Shown piece by piece: positions 46,139 through 54,915 of a stretch of 64,000 nucleotides of DNA; the first letter of the stretch is position 1; each line of letters starts with the position of its first letter. Source of the DNA: Segetibacter aerophilus (lineage in GTDB: Bacteria > Bacteroidota > Bacteroidia > Chitinophagales > Chitinophagaceae); the NCBI RefSeq assembly GCF_007991655.1, contig NZ_BJYT01000001.1:682001-746000 (forward strand), read 5' to 3'. The position numbers and the translations under genes were made by a program. Below the pieces are notes generated by a model that made no database searches, was not told the DNA's origin, and saw nothing but the letters and a program-made list of their open reading frames with translations.

Positions 46139-49100
46139 ATGAGCCCCAAAAAAAATCTCCTTCTTGTCATTTGCTGTATTATATCTATTTGTTTTATAGC
46201 AGCCACCAATAAAGCTGCTGATCCTGCCAGGCGCCTTGAGATCTTGTTTTTAGGGCATAAAAGCAAGCACCATGATTCTCAGAAATTGGCAGACATTTTA
46301 AACAAAGAATATTTTAAAGATGGCATCAACATTACTTATGCGAACGATCCAAATGAACTGAATGAAGTTAACCTGAAGAACTTCGATGGTCTGGTGTTGT
46401 ACGCCAATTATGACGAAATAACAAAAGACCAGGAAAAAGCTTTGTTGGGTTTTGTGAAAGGTGGAAAGGGCTTCATTCCTCTTCATTGTGCCTCGTACTG
46501 CTTTAGAAATTCTCCCGAAGTGGTTGAGATGATTGGCGGTCAGTTTTCGACTCACAAAGTCGACTCTTTTCCTGCCGTCATTACAAAACCTGAACACGCC
46601 GTAATGAAAGGTATCAATGCTTTTTACACAAAAGATGAAACTTACGTACATACTAAAATCAGTAAAAACATCGAGGTCTTATCTGAGAGGGTTGAGGGCG
46701 AGCATCACGAACCATATACTTGGGTAAGATCTTTTGGCGACGGAAGAGTTTTTTACACTGCTTACGGTCATGATGATATAACTTTTAATAATCCTGGCTT
46801 CCTTAATTTGGTAAAGAACGGGATAATGTGGGCGGTAGGTGATAAAGCAAAGGCAAGCCTTGCTGCTTATCAAATTGCAAAGCCAACTTATACCGACGCG
46901 GTCATTCCTAATTACGAAAATCGGAATCCAGCCCCAAAGCTTCAGGCGCCTTTAAGTCCTGCGGAGTCAATGTCTTTAATGCAGGTTCCGCCGGGTTTCG
47001 AACTTCAATTGTTTGCTGCAGAGCCTGATGTGATCAACCCGATTTTTATGAATTGGGATGAGAAGGGAAGGTTGTGGGTTATAGAGACAGTGGATTATCC
47101 AAACGAAGTGAAAGAAGGTGATATAGGTGACGACCGCATAAAAATATTAGAAGATACGAATGGTGATGGCAAGGCTGACAAGTCCACGATATTTGCCGAT
47201 AAATTAAACATTCCAACCAGCTTTGCATTTGCAAATGGTGGTATTATTGTCAGCAGCGCACCAAGCTTCCTGTTTTTGAAAGATACAGATGGCGATGGAA
47301 AGGCAGATGTAAGGACACCCATATTAACAGGTTGGGGTAAAGACGATACGCACGCCCAGGCTTCCAACCTGAGATATGGTTTAGATAACAAAATTTGGGG
47401 TGTTGTAGGCTACTCAGGCTTTAATGGTAAGGTAGGAGACACCGCAATGAAATTCAGTTCCGGCGTATATCGGTTTACACCTGATGGTAAAAAATTGGAG
47501 TACCTGTCAACGACGAGTAACAATACCTGGGGGCTGGGCTTCTCGGAAGATTTCGATGTGTTTATTTCAACAGCAAACAATACCCATTCTGGCTTTTATG
47601 GCATAGATAAGAAATACCTGGCAATGGGTAAGATAGATGAATCCGGAGTTGAGAAGTTGGATGCGCATTATGAGATGCACGTGGCAACAAAAAATCTAAG
47701 ACAGGTAGATGTGCAGGGAGGTTTTACAGCTGCAGCAGGCCACAGTCTTTATACGGCGAGAAACTTTCCTAAAGAATATTGGAACAGGATTGCTTTTGTA
47801 AACGAGCCTACGGGACGCGTAATTCATAAGGCAATCATGAAGCAAAGTGGGGCTGGTTTTAAAGAAGACGGCGACGGATGGAACTTGTTGACAAGTGCCG
47901 ACGAATGGGCCGGACCGATACAGGCAGAAGTAGGTCCTGATGGTGCGGTGTGGGTAGTTGATTGGTATGATTTCATTATTCAACACAACCCAACTCCTTC
48001 TCCCGACCGTGGCGGTTACCAGGCTAAAAACGGTAAAGGCAATGCTTACATAAATCCACTAAGAGATCATGAAAGAGGTCGTATTTATCGTATTGTAAAT
48101 AAGAGTAACAGCCAACTCAATACTTTCAGTTTAAACAAAAGTGACTCTAAAAGTCTCATAGCTGCACTTTCAAACAACAACATGTTTTGGCGCACAACTG
48201 CTCAACGTCTGTTGGTTGAAAATGGAGATAAGAGCGTGCTACCGGCTTTATATAAATTAGTTAGAAATGAAAAAGCAGATGAAATAGGCATAAACCCTTC
48301 AGCCATTCACGCATTGTGGACTATGCATGGTTTAAAGGCTTTCGACGGTACAAACAAAGAAGCGCTTGATGTAGCTGTAAAAGCACTGTCTCATCCTGTT
48401 GCTGGTGTTCGACGCGCCGCTATACAAGTATTACCAAAAACACCAGCTACGTTAATGGCTCTGCAAAAAGCACGTGTTTTAGATGATGCAGACGGAAGAG
48501 TAAAGTTAGCCGCCGTGTTAGCGCTGGCAGATATGAAGCCTTCTGCTGATGTCGGTGCTGCGCTTGTAGATGTTGCCTTGAAGCCCGAAAATGAAAAAGA
48601 CAATTGGTTAAAGTGGGCAATTACTGCTGCAGCTGCAAATAATCAAACTTACTTCGCGGCAGCTTTCAACAAAAAGGGAGCTGTTGCTACCACAACGAAT
48701 ATTGGCGAAGCATCTCTTGCTCAACGGCTGGCCATGTTGAACCGCATCACGTCTATCCCGTTGTTTGCACGTAGACCCGCAGGCTCTCCTCCTTTGGAAG
48801 CGCCGGATGTGACAAACAAGGAAATAAATATTTCGGGTGACTTACAAAAAAATGGACCTTTCCCTTACCAGGGTTTAATCGTAGCACACGGTAATCTTTT
48901 AAATGGTTACGGCGTGTTTTTAAAGGAGAATAAATTGTATTTCCAGGTTAACCAGGATAGTAAATCGTACTCTATTAATAGTGAGCCTTTACCTCCAGTC
49001 GGCAAATTTAATTTCAGGGTAACATTGCTTAAAGATGGAGCAATGGGAATTGCCATTAACAATAAACAAGTAGCAAATACACTTGCTTCAGGCTTGTTTA

Positions 49101-49651
49101 CTACACCTCTTCAAACTGGTCTTAGGGTTGGTGTGGAAGATAAACTAGGCAGCGATAAAGTAGCAGAATATCCGGACACCTTTAGAATTCGTGGGGCGCT
49201 AACCGCTGCCAGGCTTGAGGTTTTCAGTCCCGGTTCTCCGAAAAGCGTTGCATCAACCGGAAAGCAAACAGCTTCGAAAGTTATCGTTATTAATGTGGTT
49301 AAGGATGTAATGAAATTTGATAAAACCCTGATCACTGCTAAAGCGGGCTCGGTCGTTCAAATCGTTTTCAAAAATCCTGACCACATGCAACACAACTGGG
49401 TGTTGATTAAACCTAAAACGACTGAAAAAGTAGGCGCTGCAGCTGACAAATTAGCGATGGATCCAAATGGTACAAAACTAAATTACGTTCCAAGGATACC
49501 AGAGGTATTACAAGCTACGCCATTGATAAATCCTGGATCAGAGTTCACCATCACCTTCACTGTTCCTGATGCTGCCGGAGACTATCCGTTCGTGTGTACT
49601 TTCCCCGGGCATTGGAGAATTATGAAAGGAGTTATGCGGGTAACGAAATAA
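46139..49651 (+). CDS. ThuA - PVC-type dehydrogenase - azurin-like cupredoxin fusion
   Basis: A 1170-residue exported multidomain protein. After a signal segment (LLLVICCIISICFIAATNKA), residues about 35-235 form a ThuA-like glutamine-amidotransferase fold (DGLVLYANYDEITKDQEKALLGFV, GFIPLHCASYCF, FSTHKV). Residues about 275-660 are a dehydrogenase beta-propeller (NWDEKGRLWVIETVDYPNE, EVGPDGAVWVVDWYDFIIQHNP). HEAT repeats (about 680-850) and a jelly-roll segment (about 895-1010) follow. The C-terminus is a type 1 copper domain with His in DHMQHNW and Cys1153, His1158, Met1162 in CTFPGHWRIM. No CxxCH occurs, so copper replaces the haem of the neighbouring paralogue. Substrate inferred to be a sugar. 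Confidence 0.88.
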   Translation: MSPKKNLLLVICCIISICFIAATNKAADPARRLEILFLGHKSKHHDSQKLADILNKEYFKDGINITYANDPNELNEVNLKNFDGLVLYANYDEITKDQEKALLGFVKGGKGFIPLHCASYCFRNSPEVVEMIGGQFSTHKVDSFPAVITKPEHAVMKGINAFYTKDETYVHTKISKNIEVLSERVEGEHHEPYTWVRSFGDGRVFYTAYGHDDITFNNPGFLNLVKNGIMWAVGDKAKASLAAYQIAKPTYTDAVIPNYENRNPAPKLQAPLSPAESMSLMQVPPGFELQLFAAEPDVINPIFMNWDEKGRLWVIETVDYPNEVKEGDIGDDRIKILEDTNGDGKADKSTIFADKLNIPTSFAFANGGIIVSSAPSFLFLKDTDGDGKADVRTPILTGWGKDDTHAQASNLRYGLDNKIWGVVGYSGFNGKVGDTAMKFSSGVYRFTPDGKKLEYLSTTSNNTWGLGFSEDFDVFISTANNTHSGFYGIDKKYLAMGKIDESGVEKLDAHYEMHVATKNLRQVDVQGGFTAAAGHSLYTARNFPKEYWNRIAFVNEPTGRVIHKAIMKQSGAGFKEDGDGWNLLTSADEWAGPIQAEVGPDGAVWVVDWYDFIIQHNPTPSPDRGGYQAKNGKGNAYINPLRDHERGRIYRIVNKSNSQLNTFSLNKSDSKSLIAALSNNNMFWRTTAQRLLVENGDKSVLPALYKLVRNEKADEIGINPSAIHALWTMHGLKAFDGTNKEALDVAVKALSHPVAGVRRAAIQVLPKTPATLMALQKARVLDDADGRVKLAAVLALADMKPSADVGAALVDVALKPENEKDNWLKWAITAAAANNQTYFAAAFNKKGAVATTTNIGEASLAQRLAMLNRITSIPLFARRPAGSPPLEAPDVTNKEINISGDLQKNGPFPYQGLIVAHGNLLNGYGVFLKENKLYFQVNQDSKSYSINSEPLPPVGKFNFRVTLLKDGAMGIAINNKQVANTLASGLFTTPLQTGLRVGVEDKLGSDKVAEYPDTFRIRGALTAARLEVFSPGSPKSVASTGKQTASKVIVINVVKDVMKFDKTLITAKAGSVVQIVFKNPDHMQHNWVLIKPKTTEKVGAAADKLAMDPNGTKLNYVPRIPEVLQATPLINPGSEFTITFTVPDAAGDYPFVCTFPGHWRIMKGVMRVTK

Positions 49652-49698
49652 TTAGTTATAGAGTCTTTCGGAGTGTAACGTGTCGATTTGTAGTTGCA

Positions 49699-49755
49699 GT
49701 ACAAGAGTGCGACGCAACAATGTTACATGGAAATCCAGAGGCTGGTATCATACAT
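49699..49755 (+). repeat. Intergenic repeat copy (GCGACGCAAC variant) with conserved tail
   Basis: GTACAAGAGTGCGACGCAAC then AATGTTAC, followed at 49737 by GAGGCTGGTATCATAC, the same tail seen after the copies at 3741 and 8931. It sits in the 144-bp gap between the ThuA fusion gene and the epimerase gene. Confidence 0.75.
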
Positions 49756-49795
49756 GTGCGTTCGGGAATAAAGTTTATCAAAAACAAAAAACATT

Positions 49796-50656
49796 ATGGC
49801 ATTACAGGTAAAATACGGGGTAACGACGTGGCTATGGACTTCTCCTTTTTCCACCGAAACTATTCATCCCGTCTTTTCTAAAATAAAAGGGATGGGCTTC
49901 GACGCAGTTGAAATTGCGGTCGAATATCCTGAGCTCATCGATGCCGAAGCGGTAAAGCAGGCTTTGAGCGAGTACAATTTGATCCCTGTCGTTTGTGCCG
50001 CTTTTGGCCCATCACGCGATCTTACGAGCGAGGATCCTGCTATCCACCAAAACTGTTTCAACTATATCAATGCGTGCTTCGATTTGTGCAATCATTTGGG
50101 AAGCTCTTTCCTCGCAGGCCCAATGTATTCTGCCGTGGGCAAGGCAAGAATGATACCCGAAACCCAGAGAAAACAGGAGTGGGAGCTGGCGGTAAAAAAC
50201 CTCCATAAAGTATGTGAGATGGCGGGGGAGCGAAATCTGCAGATAGCATTAGAGCCGCTGAATCGTTTTGAGTCTGACCTTGTAAATACTGCGGCCGATG
50301 TCATTCGGCTTGTCAACGACATTGCTCATCCTGCCGCTAAAATAATGCTCGACGGATTTCACATGAACATTGAAGAACGTGATGTCGAACAAGCTATTAT
50401 TAGTACCGGTGATAACCTGATCCATTTCCAGGTTTCAGAAAATTATAGGGGTACACCTGGAACCGGGCAGACGCGCTGGGATGCGTACCGAAAAGGATTA
50501 GAAGCGATTAATTATAAGGGGGTAGTTTCCATAGAAAGTTTTACGCCTGAAAATAAAGAACTCGCCGGCGCAGTATGCTTCTGGCACCCCATGGCCGAAA
50601 GCCAGGACAAGTTTGCTTCCGAAGGTTTGCACTTTTTGAAGGGGTTATTTGCTTAA
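49796..50656 (+). CDS. Sugar phosphate isomerase/epimerase (xylose isomerase-like TIM barrel)
   Basis: TIM-barrel enzyme of 286 residues related to D-tagatose/D-psicose 3-epimerases. Metal-site motifs occur in order: Glu in LQIALEPLNRFESDLVNT, Asp/His in IMLDGFHMNIEE, His in LIHFQVSENYRGTPGTG, and Glu in GVVSIESFTPE. No signal peptide, so it acts in the cytoplasm. It is followed by a Gfo/Idh/MocA oxidoreductase and a sugar porter on the same strand, suggesting a path that converts an imported keto-sugar. The exact sugar is unknown. Confidence 0.9.
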   Translation: MALQVKYGVTTWLWTSPFSTETIHPVFSKIKGMGFDAVEIAVEYPELIDAEAVKQALSEYNLIPVVCAAFGPSRDLTSEDPAIHQNCFNYINACFDLCNHLGSSFLAGPMYSAVGKARMIPETQRKQEWELAVKNLHKVCEMAGERNLQIALEPLNRFESDLVNTAADVIRLVNDIAHPAAKIMLDGFHMNIEERDVEQAIISTGDNLIHFQVSENYRGTPGTGQTRWDAYRKGLEAINYKGVVSIESFTPENKELAGAVCFWHPMAESQDKFASEGLHFLKGLFA

Positions 50657-50694
50657 GTCAATATTATTTGTGCAAGCTAGCAACCGCTATTATA

Positions 50695-50718
50695 CATCGT
50701 TGCGTCGCACACTTGTAC
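50695..50718 (-). repeat. Intergenic repeat copy (GCGACGCAAC variant)
   Basis: Minus-strand GTACAAGTGTGCGACGCAAC followed by GATG, the full-length form of the GCGACGC variant. It lies between the epimerase gene and the Gfo/Idh/MocA gene. Confidence 0.8.
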
Positions 50719-50817
50719 GATAGCTTACCATTCATCCTGAGCCTGGCTTATAGCTAATCTTACACTCAATACTTTGTGCCTTTTTGATACCGAAAACATA
50801 AAACCAAAAATAATAGT

Positions 50818-51936
50818 ATGGAAAATAACAAGTTCAATGTAGCCATTGTGGGCCTCGGCTTTGGGGCAGAATTTATTCCCATTTACCAGCGTCATCCTTA
50901 TGCTAACATGTACGCCATTTGTCAAAGAAATATGGAGAAACTGAACGAAGTCGGCGATGCATTTGGCATTGAGAAAAGATACAGTGACTATAACGATTTG
51001 TTGAACGATCCTAACGTTGACATTATTCATATCAACACGCCTATTCAGAGCCACGCCGAACAATCCATTGCTGCACTAAGAGCGGGTAAGCATGTAGCAT
51101 GTACGGTACCAATGGCAACAACTGTAGAAGAATGCAGGCAGATAGTTGAAGCCGTGAAAGAAACGGGGCTAACCTACATGATGATGGAAACGGTGGTGTA
51201 CAGCCGTGAATTTTTGTTTGTAAAAGAAATGTATGAAAAAGGTGAAATGGGTAAACTTCAATTCCTTCGCGCATCTCATCAACAGGAAATGGCGGGGTGG
51301 CCGGGCTATTGGGAAGGATTACCTCCCATGCACTATGCGACCCATTGTGTCGGACCTGTTGTGGCCCTTGCAAAAGCCGATGCAGAACACGTTTCTTGCT
51401 ATGGTTCGGGAAGAATTGATGAGAATTTAATTAGTAAGTACGGCTCACCTTTCGCCATCGAAAGTTGCCATATTAAATTTAAAGACTCAGACCTTGCTGC
51501 AGAAGTTACCCGTTCATTATTTAATACTGCCCGCCAATACCGCGAGAGCTTTGATGTGTACGGATCTAAAAAATCTTTCGAATGGACTCTTGTTGAACAC
51601 GAAGAGTCTGTTATACATACAGGTGAAACTCCCGAGAAAGTGAAGATCCCAGACTATGCACACTTGCTACCTGAAGAGATACAATCTTTTACAACAGGAG
51701 GAGTATACGATGCCGACAGCAAGCAGCATTTGTCTTTTATTCAAGGTTCTGGCCATGGCGGATCTCATCCTCACCTTGTAAACGAATTTCTTTCCGCTCT
51801 TCATGACAAACGAGAGCCTTTTCCAAACGCAAGACAATCAGCCAATATTACTTGTGTAGGTATTCTTGCACACGAGTCTGCCATGCAGGGAGGTAAGCAG
51901 CTTTTCTTGCCAGAATTTACATTGAGCAACACGTAA
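50818..51936 (+). CDS. Gfo/Idh/MocA family oxidoreductase
   Basis: NAD(P)-dependent sugar oxidoreductase of 372 residues. The Rossmann domain opens with FNVAIVGLGFGAEFIPIYQRHP, and the family dinucleotide/catalytic segment is AGKHVACTVPMATTVEECRQIV. The C-terminal alpha/beta domain carries the His-containing HYATHCVGPVVAL. The usual EKP motif is replaced here by TVPM, so the catalytic Lys of the classic family is missing, a feature of some subfamilies. It probably acts on a 3-keto or related sugar made by the periplasmic dehydrogenases; substrate unproven. Confidence 0.9.
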   Translation: MENNKFNVAIVGLGFGAEFIPIYQRHPYANMYAICQRNMEKLNEVGDAFGIEKRYSDYNDLLNDPNVDIIHINTPIQSHAEQSIAALRAGKHVACTVPMATTVEECRQIVEAVKETGLTYMMMETVVYSREFLFVKEMYEKGEMGKLQFLRASHQQEMAGWPGYWEGLPPMHYATHCVGPVVALAKADAEHVSCYGSGRIDENLISKYGSPFAIESCHIKFKDSDLAAEVTRSLFNTARQYRESFDVYGSKKSFEWTLVEHEESVIHTGETPEKVKIPDYAHLLPEEIQSFTTGGVYDADSKQHLSFIQGSGHGGSHPHLVNEFLSALHDKREPFPNARQSANITCVGILAHESAMQGGKQLFLPEFTLSNT

Positions 51937-51987
51937 TCTTGCGGTCACAGTAACGAGATAAACGGAAATGAAATCGTCTATAAATAT

Positions 51988-52022
51988 AAGAGGCGGATAC
52001 ACCCATAGTGTGCCTGCCTCTT
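51988..52022 (+). terminator. Terminator-like hairpin
   Basis: AAGAGGC / GCCTCTT outer stem with an inner ACAC / GTGT stem and a short TTGTTT tail, about 50 bases after the oxidoreductase stop. Confidence 0.55.
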
Positions 52023-52087
52023 GTTTGGCGATTTTACTTTAAATTGTCGTTGAAACGTTTCCGCCACTACTAACTCAACCATCCAAC

Positions 52088-53485
52088 ATGCAACTTGCTT
52101 CCAATGAAATTACTTCCAATGTCGCAGTTAAAGGTTCTGGAAATCTCTTCGGAATTTCCTTAATAGCAGCTCTCGCCGGTTTTATTTTTGGCTTTGACAC
52201 GGTAGTGATATCTGGTGCCAATCTTCCTATAAAAGAGCTTTGGCATACTTCCCCCTGGTTTCATGGATTTTTTATTATGTCCATGGCTTTATGGGGAACG
52301 GTAGTAGGAGCATTGTTCGGCGGCATTCCTACAGAAAAGTTCGGACGAAAAAAGGTGCTGTTATGGATTGGAGTACTGTTTAGTGTTTCGGCGATAGGTT
52401 CTGCGTTGGCTCCCGGCCCGTATTCTTTTTCATTCTTTCGATTTATCGGTGGTCTTGGTATCGGTGTGTCTTCAGTTGCCGCTCCGACATACATATCAGA
52501 AATTTCAACACCGGCTACAAGAGGTCGCTTGGGCGCGATGTACCAGTTTAATATCGTTTTCGGAATATTGATCGCTTTTCTTTCAAATTATTTTTTTGCA
52601 GGCGTTGGAGGAGAAGATTCTTGGAGGTGGATGCTAGGGGTAATGGCAGTTCCTTCATTAATCTATACCGTCATGGTAATAAGTATTCCTGAAAGTCCAC
52701 GCTGGTTGATTGCTAAGAAAAATGACCTCGTAGCCGCGGCGACCGTATTAGCAAGATTAGGAGTTTCGAATGTTGAGGAGGTTATCTCATCCGTAACTGA
52801 TAGTATCAAACACGAAACTTCTACGGGACATTCGTCAGGTTTTTTTAGCTCTAAATACCGTGCAATTGTTTGGCTCGCCTTTATGGTTGCTTTCTTTAAC
52901 CAGGTCTCGGGCATAAATTTTATTCTTTATTATGCTCCTGAAATTCTTGAAAGAGCTGGCCTTGCTGCAAAGGAGTCTTTATTAAACTCTATAGCCATCG
53001 GTGGAACCAATCTTATTTTTACGTTTGTCGGTTTATATCTAATAGACAAAGCAGGTCGAAAAACATTGCTAACGATAGGCTCATTTGGATATATCCTAAG
53101 TCTCTCAATGGTTGCCTGGGCATTTTATTCACATGCAAGTCCTACTTTTTTATTGGTGTTTCTCTTGCTATTTGTTGCATCGCATGCTGTTGGACAAGGT
53201 GCCGTCATTTGGGTTTTTATATCAGAAATTTTTCCTAACAAGGTTAGAGCAACGGGACAGTCATTTGGAGCGAGCGTGCATTGGGTCTTTGCGGCAATCA
53301 TCACCCTGATTAGTCCAGTTTTTCTGGACTCGGAGAATGGAATTTTTAAAGACAACCCGTGGCCAATATTTGCCTTCTTTGCACTAATGATGATTTTGCA
53401 ACTGATTTGGGTATTTACAAAAGTTCCTGAAACCAAAGGTGTTTCTCTAGAGCAGCTCGAAAGGAAATTAGTAAAGGATGAATAG
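52088..53485 (+). CDS. MFS sugar porter
   Basis: Twelve-helix inner-membrane monosaccharide transporter (465 residues). Signatures are FGFDTVVISGANLPI in TM1, the TM2-3 loop GGIPTEKFGRKKVLL, RFIGGLGIGVSSVAAPTYISEISTPATRGRLGAMYQ in TM4-5, PESPRWLI in the central loop, NQVSGINFILYYAPEI in TM7, and PETKGVSLEQLE at the C-terminus. These match the proton-sugar symporter subfamily (XylE/GLUT type). It ends the run of sugar genes and is followed by a very strong terminator. Confidence 0.95.
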   Translation: MQLASNEITSNVAVKGSGNLFGISLIAALAGFIFGFDTVVISGANLPIKELWHTSPWFHGFFIMSMALWGTVVGALFGGIPTEKFGRKKVLLWIGVLFSVSAIGSALAPGPYSFSFFRFIGGLGIGVSSVAAPTYISEISTPATRGRLGAMYQFNIVFGILIAFLSNYFFAGVGGEDSWRWMLGVMAVPSLIYTVMVISIPESPRWLIAKKNDLVAAATVLARLGVSNVEEVISSVTDSIKHETSTGHSSGFFSSKYRAIVWLAFMVAFFNQVSGINFILYYAPEILERAGLAAKESLLNSIAIGGTNLIFTFVGLYLIDKAGRKTLLTIGSFGYILSLSMVAWAFYSHASPTFLLVFLLLFVASHAVGQGAVIWVFISEIFPNKVRATGQSFGASVHWVFAAIITLISPVFLDSENGIFKDNPWPIFAFFALMMILQLIWVFTKVPETKGVSLEQLERKLVKDE

Positions 53486-53507
53486 TTATAAAACGAATAC
53501 TCCTACA

Positions 53508-53547
53508 AAACAAAAAACCCTTCCTTTTACAGAAGGGTTTTTTGTTT
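53508..53547. terminator. Strong bidirectional terminator
   Basis: A perfect 16-bp stem (AAACAAAAAACCCTTC / GAAGGGTTTTTTGTTT) with an 8-base loop. Both sides carry A/T tracts, so it can terminate either strand between the convergent porter and TPR genes. Confidence 0.92.
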
Positions 53548-53659
53548 CCAAGAATTTGCCCCCAATTTCTCGTGTAACAAAGGTGTTGTTATTATTAGAA
53601 CAACCCAATCACATATTCATGTGATATTTTGAACACGAGCCCTATGGGTAAAAATACGT

Positions 53660-54913
53660 CTACACATTGCTCTGCCTTATTCTGATAAAATTTGAAATCC
53701 ATTGGAAGGCTACAAAGCCTACAAGAAAAAGTATCGAGAAGATATTCAGTGGGTCGGATGTAATAAAGGCCTGTATAATTCCTAGAACACCCAAAAGAAA
53801 CATAACGGCCGAATAAATGACAAGCTTGTTTTTATTCGCCGATTCCGAGAACATAGAGCCGAGAGGAACCATCATTGCAAAACCAAATGCAGCAACCAGC
53901 AACCAGTTGGGGTTGGAGAGGGTTAGGTAGAGAATTACACCGATCAAACAAACCGCTAAACTTACACCTACGAAATCTGAACTCAGCCTTTCCCGTTTAT
54001 CTAACAGGTATTTGCCGTACGGATTGAACCGAAGAAATAAATTACTTATGGGAGTAATTACCCACGTTGAAAACGCAAACAGCGCAATCAGGATCATGAA
54101 AGGAATAAGGATCGGTTGAAGACCTTCATACCTTTTAGCAAGTACATTTAATAGCCTTGTTGTAAGATAGAAACCAATAATAGCGGCCCATTGATTTTTC
54201 TTGGCCAGGTTACCCATAAAGAAAGCATACTTTAAAAAAAGACGATAAAACAAGTACTTAGCTTTCAACGCCTGCGCCATGCCTGATTGTGCATGCTGAA
54301 GGTTTGGATCATTTTTAAGTGCTTCCCTGAAATGTTCTAAAGCCTTTTTATGGTCGCCTTTTTCAAGCAGGCCCCACCCATAATTTGAGTGCGTATAAGC
54401 ATTGTTTGGATCCTGGGCTAGTGCACCTTCAATAGTGCTAAAGGAGTCTTCCTTCCTATTTAATTTCAGCAATGCAGTGCTTCTGATGTTAAGCCCCAAA
54501 ATATTTTCCGGGTCACGCTCAAGGGCTTCATCTGCCAGTTCTAAAGATTTTGCGTATTGTTTTCTGGTAAGCTTTATAGAAGCCCAAAGTGCAAAGTAGT
54601 CTGCTTCGTTAGGGTCGAGGCCTACCGCTGTTTGCAGATTGGCTTCTGCTTCGTTATAATTGTTCTTGCGGATCGCAACACTTGCCTTAACATAAAACAA
54701 ATAAGCAGAGTCGGGGCTAAGGCCGATGGCACTATCGATCAACTCTTCCGCCTCTTTTAAGTCTTCCAGCTGCAGCTTAACCTGAGACAGCATTGCCAGT
54801 ACAAACACGTTGTTAGGATCCTGGCTAAGAATGTTTCTTAGTAAAGTTCCCGCCTCGTCGTACCTGTTTTGCTGCAGCAGTATTTGTGCCCTTTGAATTA
54901 GGTTGTCAGCCAT
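53660..54913 (-). CDS. TPR protein with C-terminal membrane segments
   Basis: A 417-residue protein. Residues 1-220 hold about six TPR units (IQRAQILLQQNRYDEAGTLLRNILSQDPNN, EEALIDSAIGL-like, NPYN-spaced). The C-terminal half carries four to five hydrophobic helices (FMILIALFAFSTWVI, LAVCLIGVILYLTL, WLLVAAFGFAMMVPL, LVIYSAVMFLLGVLGIIQAFI, FSILFLVGFVAFQWI). No enzyme motif is seen. It begins 2 bp after the stop of the upstream TPR-AAA ATPase gene, so the two are surely co-transcribed and probably form a membrane-docked chaperone-like system. Confidence 0.85.
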   Translation of the reverse strand: MADNLIQRAQILLQQNRYDEAGTLLRNILSQDPNNVFVLAMLSQVKLQLEDLKEAEELIDSAIGLSPDSAYLFYVKASVAIRKNNYNEAEANLQTAVGLDPNEADYFALWASIKLTRKQYAKSLELADEALERDPENILGLNIRSTALLKLNRKEDSFSTIEGALAQDPNNAYTHSNYGWGLLEKGDHKKALEHFREALKNDPNLQHAQSGMAQALKAKYLFYRLFLKYAFFMGNLAKKNQWAAIIGFYLTTRLLNVLAKRYEGLQPILIPFMILIALFAFSTWVITPISNLFLRFNPYGKYLLDKRERLSSDFVGVSLAVCLIGVILYLTLSNPNWLLVAAFGFAMMVPLGSMFSESANKNKLVIYSAVMFLLGVLGIIQAFITSDPLNIFSILFLVGFVAFQWISNFIRIRQSNV

Positions 54914-54915
54914 TA

